Assembly (NCBI RefSeq): GCF_030384665.1
Contig: NC_083678.1
Span: 806,001 to 870,000 of the forward strand
Direction of reading: 5' to 3'
Source: Lodderomyces elongisporus
Taxonomy: Eukaryota > Ascomycota > Pichiomycetes > Serinales > Debaryomycetaceae
DNA: 64,000 nucleotides
The notes under the pieces are model-generated. The model saw only the letters and a list, made by a program, of their open reading frames with translations, was not told where the DNA came from and ran no database searches. Shown here in pieces: positions 1 through 8,487 of this stretch. The translations under genes and the position numbers were made by a program. The stretch's first letter is position 1. Each line of letters starts with the position of its first letter.

Positions 1-216
1 GATTTCTATAATTTCTATAATTTCTATAATTTCTATGATTTCTATGATTTCTATGACTTCTATGATTTCTATGATTTCTATGATTTCTATGATTTCTATG
101 ATTTCTATGATTTCTATGATTTCTATGATTTCTATGATTTCTATGATTTCTATGATTTCTATGATTTCTATGATTTCTATGATTTCTATGATTTCTATGA
201 TTTCTATGATTTCTAT
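1..216. repeat. 9-bp minisatellite (GATTTCTAT), unit 1
   Basis: Tandem GATTTCTAT with AATTTCTAT variants and one GACTTCTAT variant at 55-63, followed by 17 uninterrupted GATTTCTAT copies. Truncated by the window start. It stays open in one plus frame (Met-Ile-Ser) and in two minus frames (Ile-Glu-Ile and Arg-Asn-His), so open frames across it say little about coding. Confidence 0.95.
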
Positions 217-297
217 GATGAATATTAATAGTAGTGGTGGTGGGAGCAGTAGTAGTAGTGGTAGTAAAGCTATTCCACCACGAGCAAACAATGATTA

Positions 298-615
298 TTA
301 TGTAGCAAAATTAATCCCCGAGAGCTGATTCCACAAGCATTTCTTCTGCACCATCTGAAACAACTTGCACGGTGACTTATACAACTCAACCTGTGATTCT
401 ATGATCCCGCTGTGCCTTGTTGATACCCCTAGTGCATATGCGTCCTCCACATTTTTCGTCCCCCGTACAAGATCATACGACAAAGGCGCCATTTTGTCGC
501 AGGATCTGCCAAGTTCAGAATAAATGTGTGAGTCGGCAGCTACACTAGTGCAATGTTGTGGTAGGCTATGGGAAACGGTAGCAGAGGTCGGTGGGCTCCC
601 CTGCTTTGGGATCAT
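298..615 (-). CDS. Possible 105-codon ORF after the main gene, copy 1
   Basis: Unrecognised ORF. Its ATG overlaps (ATGA) the stop codon of the C-terminal peptide frame of the main gene (TGA at 612-614). The sequence is mixed in composition, without low-complexity runs, and ends just before the minisatellite. All four copies encode the same protein, but because the units are nearly identical this is weak evidence. It could be a downstream exon, a separate small gene or simply 3' untranslated sequence. Confidence 0.3.
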   Translation of the reverse strand: MIPKQGSPPTSATVSHSLPQHCTSVAADSHIYSELGRSCDKMAPLSYDLVRGTKNVEDAYALGVSTRHSGIIESQVELYKSPCKLFQMVQKKCLWNQLSGINFAT

Positions 616-753
616 GGTTGGGTTTGTGATATAGTCATCCGTGAAGCAGCAACAGAGGTAACATCAGAAATAGCTTTAGGAACAGCATCAGGATCAATAA
701 GATGAATAGCATCTGGAATAGCATCAGGATCAAGGTGTCTTTTAACTTCGGTC

Positions 754-2457
754 TTAATCCCTTTTTTTTCGTGTTTTTTTTTTTCTTTTTTTTCGTTTTT
801 TTCGTTTTTTTGGTTTTTTTAGTTTTTCTGGTTTTTTTAGTTTTTTATTTTTAGCATTAATTAAGCTTTGTCCAAGTTCTGCAATTCGCAGAGCCTTGGA
901 TAGATTCAAAAAGAGTTTAAAAACCTTTTTGAAACTCGCTTTAATGCTATTTAGGAAGCAAGTGAGGCTGATACTTAGGGGTGGTGTCGTGATTTCAAAG
1001 TTTTCTGGATGTAGTTCCCCCTCTATAACCTCAATGTGTTGATCTAAACTTTCTAGCAACCATGAAGCATACTCTTCAGGTGTTCTGGCCTTTGCTTTGC
1101 CAAACCTGAAGAGAGTCTTAATCCTGCCCTCTCCCTTATAAATTCGGTGGTGGGCGTCAAACCAAACTTGGATTTTTGGTCGAATTTTCTCATTAAAGAC
1201 AATTCCTATAACAAGCTTGTAGTTTGTTTTCTTTTGAGCTACAAGATGTTTTGTTTGTTGTGAAAGCTTTAAGAGTAGATTCTCCCTCTCCTCGGCAAGC
1301 ATTGGAATCCCGATAGTGCCCATTATACTATCTTGATCAATACAGTATATGTGTTGCCACGACGTGCGGGAACAATGCGCAGTAGACAAAGCTTCATTGG
1401 TATAGCAAGTGTTTCGTGTAGAAATGAAATCACTTATGTAGTTAGCATCATTGGTGTTGTTGGTGTTGTTGGTGTTGGTGTTGTTGTTGTTGTTGTTGTT
1501 GGTGTTGTTGTTGGTGTTGTTGGTGTTGTTGGTGTTGTTGGTGTTGTTGGTGTTGTTGGTGTTGTTGGTGTTGTTGTTGTTGGTGTTGTTGGTGTTGTTG
1601 GTGTTGTTGGTGTTGTTGGTGTTGTTGGTGTTGTTGGTGTTGTTGGTGTTGTTGGTGTTGTTGGTGTTGTTGGTGTTGTTGGTGTTGTTGGTGTTGTTGG
1701 TGTTGTTGGTGTTGTTGGTGTTGTTGGTGTTGTTGGTGTTGTTGGTGTTGTTGGTCTTGTTAGCGTTGTTAGCGTTGTTAGCGTCGTTGGTGTTGTTTGT
1801 GTAATTGGTGTTGTTTGTGTAACTAGTGTTGTTTGTGTAATTAGCGCTGTTTGTGTAGTTAGCGCTGTTTGTGTCTTGTTCCGAAGGGTACTCCCTATCA
1901 GCCTTGTTGTCAAGAACAGGGCTTATAGTATAGTACCTGTCCTCATCATAGACCTTCATACTAAAAAGATGAAGATATGGAGGCAAAACTAAATCTTCTT
2001 CCCAGAGAGTAGTTGAATTTGCAACTTCACTTTCAATTTCTTCAAAGTGTTCCTTTGAAACTCTGTAGATGAGATACTTTTTATCAGCAGATGTAAATGC
2101 AGACTCACCAATTCTAACCACAGAATGTTGCTTCGAAACAAACGATTGTATAAAATCGGTGTCGTTTACTTGCTGCAACCATTTCATCCATTGGAACATC
2201 TTTGGGTTGAACGATTTGAATTTTGTCCTCAACCCCTGGAACAGCAAGGACACTTTGAAAACATCACCTCTTTTGCACGGTCTTTTCTCACCGGCAATTG
2301 TGGAGCGTCTAACACCTTCAGCAATGAGAAACCTTTCGGCCTCTTCTGGAATTATAGATTCTTGGACAGGCAGTTGAGATCCAAGTTTTTTGGAAAAGTA
2401 AAAAGGTTTGGAATCCTTTGCAAAGACGTTTTGAAAACATTTATTAAAAAAGGGCAT
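754..2457 (-). CDS. Lineage-specific array protein with Thr-Asn repeat, copy 1 (567 aa, frame lost near C terminus)
   Basis: Unrecognised protein with no signal peptide or membrane segment. Residues 1 to about 197 form a mixed-composition N-terminal region. It is followed by a Thr-Asn repeat of roughly 150 residues, a second mixed region of about 140 residues rich in charged and aromatic residues, then a Lys/Arg-rich tract that would suit a nuclear or nucleic-acid-binding protein. The frame then crosses two poly-A runs (11 and 8 A on the coding strand) and stops. One base earlier or later, the next frame would continue for about 49 codons to the TGA at 612-614, encoding a peptide with DPDAIPDAI and ending TISQTQP. 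That peptide has good codon character and a relative elsewhere in the unit. I read the gene as extending 612-2457 with a homopolymer frameshift, either real or from sequencing. A TATA box lies about 165 bases upstream. Function unknown. Confidence 0.75.
   Translation of the reverse strand: MPFFNKCFQNVFAKDSKPFYFSKKLGSQLPVQESIIPEEAERFLIAEGVRRSTIAGEKRPCKRGDVFKVSLLFQGLRTKFKSFNPKMFQWMKWLQQVNDTDFIQSFVSKQHSVVRIGESAFTSADKKYLIYRVSKEHFEEIESEVANSTTLWEEDLVLPPYLHLFSMKVYDEDRYYTISPVLDNKADREYPSEQDTNSANYTNSANYTNNTSYTNNTNYTNNTNDANNANNANKTNNTNNTNNTNNTNNTNNTNNTNNTNNTNNTNNTNNTNNTNNTNNTNNTNNTNNTNNTNNNNTNNTNNTNNTNNTNNTNNTNNNTNNNNNNNTNTNNTNNTNDANYISDFISTRNTCYTNEALSTAHCSRTSWQHIYCIDQDSIMGTIGIPMLAEERENLLLKLSQQTKHLVAQKKTNYKLVIGIVFNEKIRPKIQVWFDAHHRIYKGEGRIKTLFRFGKAKARTPEEYASWLLESLDQHIEVIEGELHPENFEITTPPLSISLTCFLNSIKASFKKVFKLFLNLSKALRIAELGQSLINAKNKKLKKPEKLKKPKKRKKRKKRKKKTRKKRD
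1451..1875. repeat. Thr-Asn codon repeat, copy 1
   Basis: GTTGTTGGT-type 9-bp repeat on the plus strand, encoding Thr-Asn-Asn on the minus strand, with all-GTT interruptions near 1480-1500 and 1570. It is flanked by decayed units (Ala/Lys/Tyr/Ser variants) on the N-terminal side. Confidence 0.95.
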
Positions 2458-2623
2458 TGTTAATTTTTAAATTGTAGTCTTACTAAATTATTGATTGTAA
2501 AATCTGGTTAATGTTGTCGAGTAAGGCTTGGTTGTGTGTTTAATTGTGGTAAAAGAAAGAAGAAGAAGAAGAAGAAGAAAAGGGTAAAAGAAGGTTTGAG
2601 GTCACAAGGGTTTTGTTTGTGGA

Positions 2624-2631
2624 TATTTATA
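2624..2631 (-). promoter_or_regulatory. TATA box of array gene copy 1
   Basis: TATAAATA on the minus strand, about 167 bases upstream of the ATG at 2457, a normal spacing for yeast. The same site lies at 6528-6535, 10466-10473 and 14392-14399 in the other units. Confidence 0.55.
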
Positions 2632-2971
2632 CTTCACCAGGTAGCCCTCCAGTCACGCCTTGTGGTTGGGGATTAACAAGTAAATTGTGTTATGCCATAT
2701 ACATTGTGGTTGCAAAACCCGCGAGGAAGTGAGGGGAACAGAACGGCGAGGAAATCCCTTCTGGTAGCTCAGCAGTGTGTGTGCAATTGTATGTGCTACC
2801 AAATGCATCGTAACAAAAAACCAAATGGGTGCTGCAAAACGGGGTGCTGCCAATAGCGTGTGGCTGTAGCAGAAAGTGGACAACCAGAGTGGATGAATTA
2901 TGTATTTGGATGCAAGATAGCTCAACATTACCCACAGCCTTATACATCCTGCAATGCATCCTATCTCTACG

Positions 2972-3021
2972 AACAATTCTCGATTCTTTGCAAGTTTGAC
3001 GGCAATCCGTCGAGAATTGTT
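2972..3021. repeat. 12-bp inverted repeat, unit 1
   Basis: AACAATTCTCGA at 2972-2983 faces its exact complement TCGAGAATTGTT at 3010-3021 across a 26-base loop that itself contains GACGG/CCGTC. Could extrude a hairpin or be a protein-binding site. Confidence 0.75.
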
Positions 3022-3654
3022 TGTGCGTGTTGATTATTCCCCTGAGTTTGGTGCGAATTTACGGGAAAAGTCTTTTCTGCTGAAGTTTGAGGACAATTGT
3101 GGGCTCAGCTGCCCACTGTAGTGGCTTTTGTAAAGTTTTTTGTAAAGTACACACGCACCCACGCGCGTCCATCTTACGTGTATCTTAGGTTGACTCGTTT
3201 AAAGCAGCTCACGTGCGCGCACACATACACATACTCCAGTCCGAGATACTCTAGTTTGCAATGACAGCGATTGCGCGAAATATACAGAACGTTCAATTTG
3301 AGAAGAACAACAACAACTAGGTCGTAAATTTTAGTGTTTACTTTCGTTTGTAGGCTGAGTGCGAAATAGAAGAATGGTTCAATTACAAATAGCAGAGTGT
3401 ATACATAAACAGAAAGGTGTGTTAATATTAGAAAAAAAAGTGCATATATTAGTAGCAAAACTCACTGAGTCCCTCACCATGATGTGTTCCTGAAAACGAG
3501 TGAAAGCTGTATATATTGAACGAGTGTAGATGCAGGTGCAATGGGAGATACCAAAAGTGTGTGCGTGCCAGTGACGGATAAGATAAGTAGTAGCAGGGCC
3601 CTTTGTGGTGTATGAACACGGGCACACTTTTTGGTGAGCTCTCCTTCTTGGGGA

Positions 3655-3786
3655 TCATGGCTGGGTTTGTGATATAGTTGGCCATCGAGCAGCAGCAGCA
3701 ATATTAGGAACAGCAATAGCAGGAACAGCATCAGCAACACCACCAGAAATAACACCGGTTAAATTTTTGACAACTTTGAAGCGCAT
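3655..3786 (-). pseudogene. Second, diverged 3'-end module (43 codons), between units 1 and 2
   Basis: The minus frame from ATG 3786 to TGA 3655 encodes a 43-residue peptide whose end (ADAVPAIAVPN... TISQTQP) resembles the displaced C-terminal peptide of the main gene (PDAVPKAISDV... TISQTQP). The flanking 45 bases around the stop are also similar to those at 590-635. It looks like a remnant of the 3' end of a paralogous gene, with the rest replaced by minisatellite. Confidence 0.5.
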
Positions 3787-3832
3787 GCTTTGAGTTTGGT
3801 CGACACTGGATAGCACACACTATGCCAAATAT

Positions 3833-4147
3833 GATTTCTACGATTTCTATTATTTCTATGATTTCTATAATTTCTATAATTTCTATAATTTCTATAATTT
3901 CTATAATTTCTATAATTTCTATAATTTCTATAATTTCTATAATTTCTATGATTTCTATAATTTCTATAATTTCTATAATTTCTATGATTTCTATGATTTC
4001 TATGATTTCTATGACTTCTATGATTTCTATGATTTCTATGATTTCTATGATTTCTATGATTTCTATGATTTCTATGATTTCTATGATTTCTATGATTTCT
4101 ATGATTTCTATGATTTCTATGATTTCTATGATTTCTATGATTTCTAT
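3833..4147. repeat. 9-bp minisatellite, unit 2 (35 copies)
   Basis: Same repeat: a left block of mostly AATTTCTAT and a right block of GATTTCTAT. The single GACTTCTAT marker is at 4013-4021, with 14 GATTTCTAT copies after it. Confidence 0.95.
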
Positions 4148-4228
4148 GATGAATATTAATAGTAGTGGTGGTGGGAGCAGTAGTAGTAGTGGTAGTAAAG
4201 CTATTCCACCACGAGCAAACAATGATTA

Positions 4229-4546
4229 TTATGTAGCAAAATTAATCCCCGAGAGCTGATTCCACAAGCATTTCTTCTGCACCATCTGAAACAACTTGCA
4301 CGGTGACTTATACAACTCAACCTGTGATTCTATGATCCCGCTGTGCCTTGTTGATACCCCTAGTGCATATGCGTCCTCCACATTTTTCGTCCCCCGTACA
4401 AGATCATACGACAAAGGCGCCATTTTGTCGCAGGATCTGCCAAGTTCAGAATAAATGTGTGAGTCGGCAGCTACACTAGTGCAATGTTGTGGTAGGCTAT
4501 GGGAAACGGTAGCAGAGGTCGGTGGGCTCCCCTGCTTTGGGATCAT
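4229..4546 (-). CDS. Possible 105-codon ORF, copy 2
   Basis: Identical to the ORF at 298-615. The ATG overlaps the stop of the displaced C-terminal frame (TGA at 4543-4545). Status uncertain. Confidence 0.3.
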   Translation of the reverse strand: MIPKQGSPPTSATVSHSLPQHCTSVAADSHIYSELGRSCDKMAPLSYDLVRGTKNVEDAYALGVSTRHSGIIESQVELYKSPCKLFQMVQKKCLWNQLSGINFAT

Positions 4547-4684
4547 GGTTGGGTTTGTGATATAGTCATCCGTGAAGCAGCAACAGAGGTAACATCAGAA
4601 ATAGCTTTAGGAACAGCATCAGGATCAATAAGATGAATAGCATCTGGAATAGCATCAGGATCAAGGTGTCTTTTAACTTCGGTC

Positions 4685-6361
4685 TTAATCCCTTTTTTTT
4701 TCGTGTTTTTTTTTTCTTTTTTTTCGTTTTTTTCGTTTTTTTGGTTTTTTTAGTTTTTCTGGTTTTTTTAGTTTTTTATTTTTAGCATTAATTAAGCTTT
4801 GTCCAAGTTCTGCAATTCGCAGAGCCTTGGATAGATTCAAAAAGAGTTTAAAAACCTTTTTGAAACTCGCTTTAATGCTATTTAGGAAGCAAGTGAGGCT
4901 GATACTTAGGGGTGGTGTCGTGATTTCAAAGTTTTCTGGATGTAGTTCCCCCTCTATAACCTCAATGTGTTGATCTAAACTTTCTAGCAACCATGAAGCA
5001 TACTCTTCAGGTGTTCTGGCCTTTGCTTTGCCAAACCTGAAGAGAGTCTTAATCCTGCCCTCTCCCTTATAAATTCGGTGGTGGGCGTCAAACCAAACTT
5101 GGATTTTTGGTCGAATTTTCTCATTAAAGACAATTCCTATAACAAGCTTGTAGTTTGTTTTCTTTTGAGCTACAAGATGTTTTGTTTGTTGTGAAAGCTT
5201 TAAGAGTAGATTCTCCCTCTCCTCGGCAAGCATTGGAATCCCGATAGTGCCCATTATACTATCTTGATCAATACAGTATATGTGTTGCCACGACGTGCGG
5301 GAACAATGCGCAGTAGACAAAGCTTCATTGGTATAGCAAGTGTTTCGTGTAGAAATGAAATCACTTATGTAGTTAGCATCATTGGTGTTGTTGGTGTTGT
5401 TGGTGTTGGTGTTGTTGTTGTTGTTGTTGTTGGTGTTGTTGTTGGTGTTGTTGGTGTTGTTGGTGTTGTTGGTGTTGTTGGTGTTGTTGGTGTTGTTGGT
5501 GTTGTTGTTGTTGGTGTTGTTGGTGTTGTTGGTGTTGTTGGTGTTGTTGGTGTTGTTGGTGTTGTTGGTGTTGTTGGTGTTGTTGGTGTTGTTGGTGTTG
5601 TTGGTGTTGTTGGTGTTGTTGGTGTTGTTGGTGTTGTTGGTGTTGTTGGTGTTGTTGGTCTTGTTAGCGTTGTTAGCGTTGTTAGCGTCGTTGGTGTTGT
5701 TTGTGTAATTGGTGTTGTTTGTGTAACTAGTGTTGTTTGTGTAATTAGCGCTGTTTGTGTAGTTAGCGCTGTTTGTGTCTTGTTCCGAAGGGTACTCCCT
5801 ATCAGCCTTGTTGTCAAGAACAGGGCTTATAGTATAGTACCTGTCCTCATCATAGACCTTCATACTAAAAAGATGAAGATATGGAGGCAAAACTAAATCT
5901 TCTTCCCAGAGAGTAGTTGAATTTGCAACTTCACTTTCAATTTCTTCAAAGTGTTCCTTTGAAACTCTGTAGATGAGATACTTTTTATCAGCAGATGTAA
6001 ATGCAGACTCACCAATTCTAACCACAGAATGTTGCTTCGAAACAAACGATTGTATAAAATCGGTGTCGTTTACTTGCTGCAACCATTTCATCCATTGGAA
6101 CATCTTTGGGTTGAACGATTTGAATTTTGTCCTCAACCCCTGGAACAGCAAGGACACTTTGAAAACATCACCTCTTTTGCACGGTCTTTTCTCACCGGCA
6201 ATTGTGGAGCGTCTAACACCTTCAGCAATGAGAAACCTTTCGGCCTCTTCTGGAATTATAGATTCTTGGACAGGCAGTTGAGATCCAAGTTTTTTGGAAA
6301 AGTAAAAAGGTTTGGAATCCTTTGCAAAGACGTTTTGAAAACATTTATTAAAAAAGGGCAT
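4685..6361 (-). CDS. Array protein with Thr-Asn repeat, copy 2 (558 aa, frame lost near C terminus)
   Basis: Same protein as copy 1, nine residues shorter because the Thr-Asn repeat is 27 bases shorter. The poly-A runs are 10 and 9 instead of 11 and 8, so the tail reads through a His-Glu step but stops at the same TAA. The in-frame end of the displaced C-terminal peptide is the TGA at 4543-4545, one base out of register. The TATA box is at 6528-6535. Confidence 0.75.
   Translation of the reverse strand: MPFFNKCFQNVFAKDSKPFYFSKKLGSQLPVQESIIPEEAERFLIAEGVRRSTIAGEKRPCKRGDVFKVSLLFQGLRTKFKSFNPKMFQWMKWLQQVNDTDFIQSFVSKQHSVVRIGESAFTSADKKYLIYRVSKEHFEEIESEVANSTTLWEEDLVLPPYLHLFSMKVYDEDRYYTISPVLDNKADREYPSEQDTNSANYTNSANYTNNTSYTNNTNYTNNTNDANNANNANKTNNTNNTNNTNNTNNTNNTNNTNNTNNTNNTNNTNNTNNTNNTNNTNNTNNNNTNNTNNTNNTNNTNNTNNTNNNTNNNNNNNTNTNNTNNTNDANYISDFISTRNTCYTNEALSTAHCSRTSWQHIYCIDQDSIMGTIGIPMLAEERENLLLKLSQQTKHLVAQKKTNYKLVIGIVFNEKIRPKIQVWFDAHHRIYKGEGRIKTLFRFGKAKARTPEEYASWLLESLDQHIEVIEGELHPENFEITTPPLSISLTCFLNSIKASFKKVFKLFLNLSKALRIAELGQSLINAKNKKLKKPEKLKKPKKRKKRKKRKKKHEKKRD
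5382..5779. repeat. Thr-Asn codon repeat, copy 2
   Basis: Same repeat, 27 bases shorter than in copy 1, with the same interruptions near 5410-5430 and 5508. Confidence 0.95.
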
Positions 6362-7558
6362 TGTTAATTTTTAAATTGTAGTCTTACTAAATTATTGATT
6401 GTAAAATCTGGTTAATGTTGTCGAGTAAGGCTTGGTTGTGTGTTTAATTGTGGTAAAAGAAAGAAGAAGAAGAAGAAGAAGAAAAGGGTAAAAGAAGGTT
6501 TGAGGTCACAAGGGTTTTGTTTGTGGATATTTATACTTCACCAGGTAGCCCTCCAGTCACGCCTTGTGGTTGGGGATTAACAAGTAAATTGTGTTATGCC
6601 ATATACATTGTGGTTGCAAAACCCGCGAGGAAGTGAGGGGAACAGAACGGCGAGGAAATCCCTTCTGGTAGCTCAGCAGTGTGTGTGCAATTGTATGTGC
6701 TACCAAATGCATCGTAACAAAAAACCAAATGGGTGCTGCAAAACGGGGTGCTGCCAATAGCGTGTGGCTGTAGCAGAAAGTGGACAACCAGAGTGGATGA
6801 ATTATGTATTTGGATGCAAGATAGCTCAACATTACCCACAGCCTTATACATCCTGCAATGCATCCTATCTCTACGAACAATTCTCGATTCTTTGCAAGTT
6901 TGACGGCAATCCGTCGAGAATTGTTTGTGCGTGTTGATTATTCCCCTGAGTTTGGTGCGAATTTACGGGAAAAGTCTTTTCTGCTGAAGTTTGAGGACAA
7001 TTGTGGGCTCAGCTGCCCACTGTAGTGGCTTTTGTAAAGTTTTTTGTAAAGTACACACGCACCCACGCGCGTCCATCTTACGTGTATCTTAGGTTGACTC
7101 GTTTAAAGCAGCTCACGTGCGCGCACACATACACATACTCCAGTCCGAGATACTCTAGTTTGCAATGACAGCGATTGCGCGAAATATACAGAACGTTCAA
7201 TTTGAGAAGAACAACAACAACTAGGTCGTAAATTTTAGTGTTTACTTTCGTTTGTAGGCTGAGTGCGAAATAGAAGAATGGTTCAATTACAAATAGCAGA
7301 GTGTATACATAAACAGAAAGGTGTGTTAATATTAGAAAAAAAAGTGCATATATTAGTAGCAAAACTCACTGAGTCCCTCACCATGATGTGTTCCTGAAAA
7401 CGAGTGAAAGCTGTATATATTGAACGAGTGTAGATGCAGGTGCAATGGGAGATACCAAAAGTGTGTGCGTGCCAGTGACGGATAAGATAAGTAGTAGCAG
7501 GGCCCTTTGTGGTGTATGAACACGGGCACACTTTTTGGTGAGCTCTCCTTCTTGGGGA
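6362..7558. other. Array spacer and promoter, unit 2
   Basis: Same contents as the unit 1 spacer: GAA tract, TATA box at 6528-6535, inverted repeat at 6876-6925, hairpin, and the CA/GC-rich stretch. No convincing gene. Confidence 0.7.
6876..6925. repeat. 12-bp inverted repeat, unit 2
   Basis: Exact copy of the inverted repeat at 2972-3021. Confidence 0.75.
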
Positions 7559-7690
7559 TCATGGCTGGGTTTGTGATATAGTTGGCCATCGAGCAGCAGC
7601 AGCAATATTAGGAACAGCAATAGCAGGAACAGCATCAGCAACACCACCAGAAATAACACCGGTTAAATTTTTGACAACTTTGAAGCGCAT
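7559..7690 (-). pseudogene. Second 3'-end module, between units 2 and 3
   Basis: Exact counterpart of the module at 3655-3786. Confidence 0.5.
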
Positions 7691-7736
7691 GCTTTGAGTT
7701 TGGTCGACACTGGATAGCACACACTATGCCAAATAT

Positions 7737-8069
7737 GATTTCTACGATTTCTATTATTTCTATGATTTCTATAATTTCTATAATTTCTATAATTTCTATA
7801 ATTTCTATAATTTCTATAATTTCTATAATTTCTATAATTTCTATAATTTCTATAATTTCTATGATTTCTATAATTTCTATAATTTCTATAATTTCTATGA
7901 TTTCTATGATTTCTATGATTTCTATGATTTCTATGACTTCTATGATTTCTATGATTTCTATGATTTCTATGATTTCTATGATTTCTATGATTTCTATGAT
8001 TTCTATGATTTCTATGATTTCTATGATTTCTATGATTTCTATGATTTCTATGATTTCTATGATTTCTAT
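7737..8069. repeat. 9-bp minisatellite, unit 3 (37 copies)
   Basis: Same structure. The GACTTCTAT marker is at 7935-7943, followed by 14 GATTTCTAT copies. Confidence 0.95.
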
Positions 8070-8150
8070 GATGAATATTAATAGTAGTGGTGGTGGGAGC
8101 AGTAGTAGTAGTGGTAGTAAAGCTATTCCACCACGAGCAAACAATGATTA

Positions 8151-8468
8151 TTATGTAGCAAAATTAATCCCCGAGAGCTGATTCCACAAGCATTTCTTCT
8201 GCACCATCTGAAACAACTTGCACGGTGACTTATACAACTCAACCTGTGATTCTATGATCCCGCTGTGCCTTGTTGATACCCCTAGTGCATATGCGTCCTC
8301 CACATTTTTCGTCCCCCGTACAAGATCATACGACAAAGGCGCCATTTTGTCGCAGGATCTGCCAAGTTCAGAATAAATGTGTGAGTCGGCAGCTACACTA
8401 GTGCAATGTTGTGGTAGGCTATGGGAAACGGTAGCAGAGGTCGGTGGGCTCCCCTGCTTTGGGATCAT
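8151..8468 (-). CDS. Possible 105-codon ORF, copy 3
   Basis: Identical to the ORF at 298-615. The ATG overlaps the TGA at 8465-8467. Confidence 0.3.
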   Translation of the reverse strand: MIPKQGSPPTSATVSHSLPQHCTSVAADSHIYSELGRSCDKMAPLSYDLVRGTKNVEDAYALGVSTRHSGIIESQVELYKSPCKLFQMVQKKCLWNQLSGINFAT

Positions 8469-8487
8469 GGTTGGGTTTGTGATATAG

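Larger units (their letters stand above)
2458..3654. other. Array spacer and promoter, unit 1
   Basis: No convincing gene. Holds a GAA-rich tract (about 2559-2580), the TATA box of the main gene, a 12-bp inverted repeat, a GTGGGC/GCCCAC hairpin at 3099-3116, and a GC/CA-rich stretch with a CACGTG near 3210. Short ORFs here are Cys/His-rich or hydrophobic and look like chance. Confidence 0.7.
1..3821. repeat. Array unit 1 (left-truncated by the window)
   Basis: Lacks only the first few bases and part of the minisatellite. Contains the main gene copy 1, the 105-codon ORF and the spacer with the inverted repeat. The boundary is set arbitrarily at the base before the ATG that precedes the next minisatellite. 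Confidence 0.9.
3822..7725. repeat. Array unit 2 (3904 bp)
   Basis: Complete unit. Its Thr-Asn repeat is the shortest of the four and its minisatellite has 35 nine-base units. Confidence 0.9.

Noticed and set aside
1..216. CRISPR array
   Set aside because: The repeats are contiguous 9-mers without spacers, in a eukaryotic genome.
1333..1992. Plus-strand frames of Val-Gly and Val-Leu repeats opposite the array gene (also at 5.3, 9.2 and 13.1 kb)
   Set aside because: They are the complementary reading of the Thr-Asn codon repeat, with no sequence of protein character outside the repeat.
3822..4259. Plus-strand Met-Ile-Ser repeat frame and minus-strand Ile-Ile-Glu repeat frame across the minisatellite
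   Set aside because: A 9-bp repeat without stops is open in several frames at once. The short unique ends do not resemble a protein, and the frames overlap each other.
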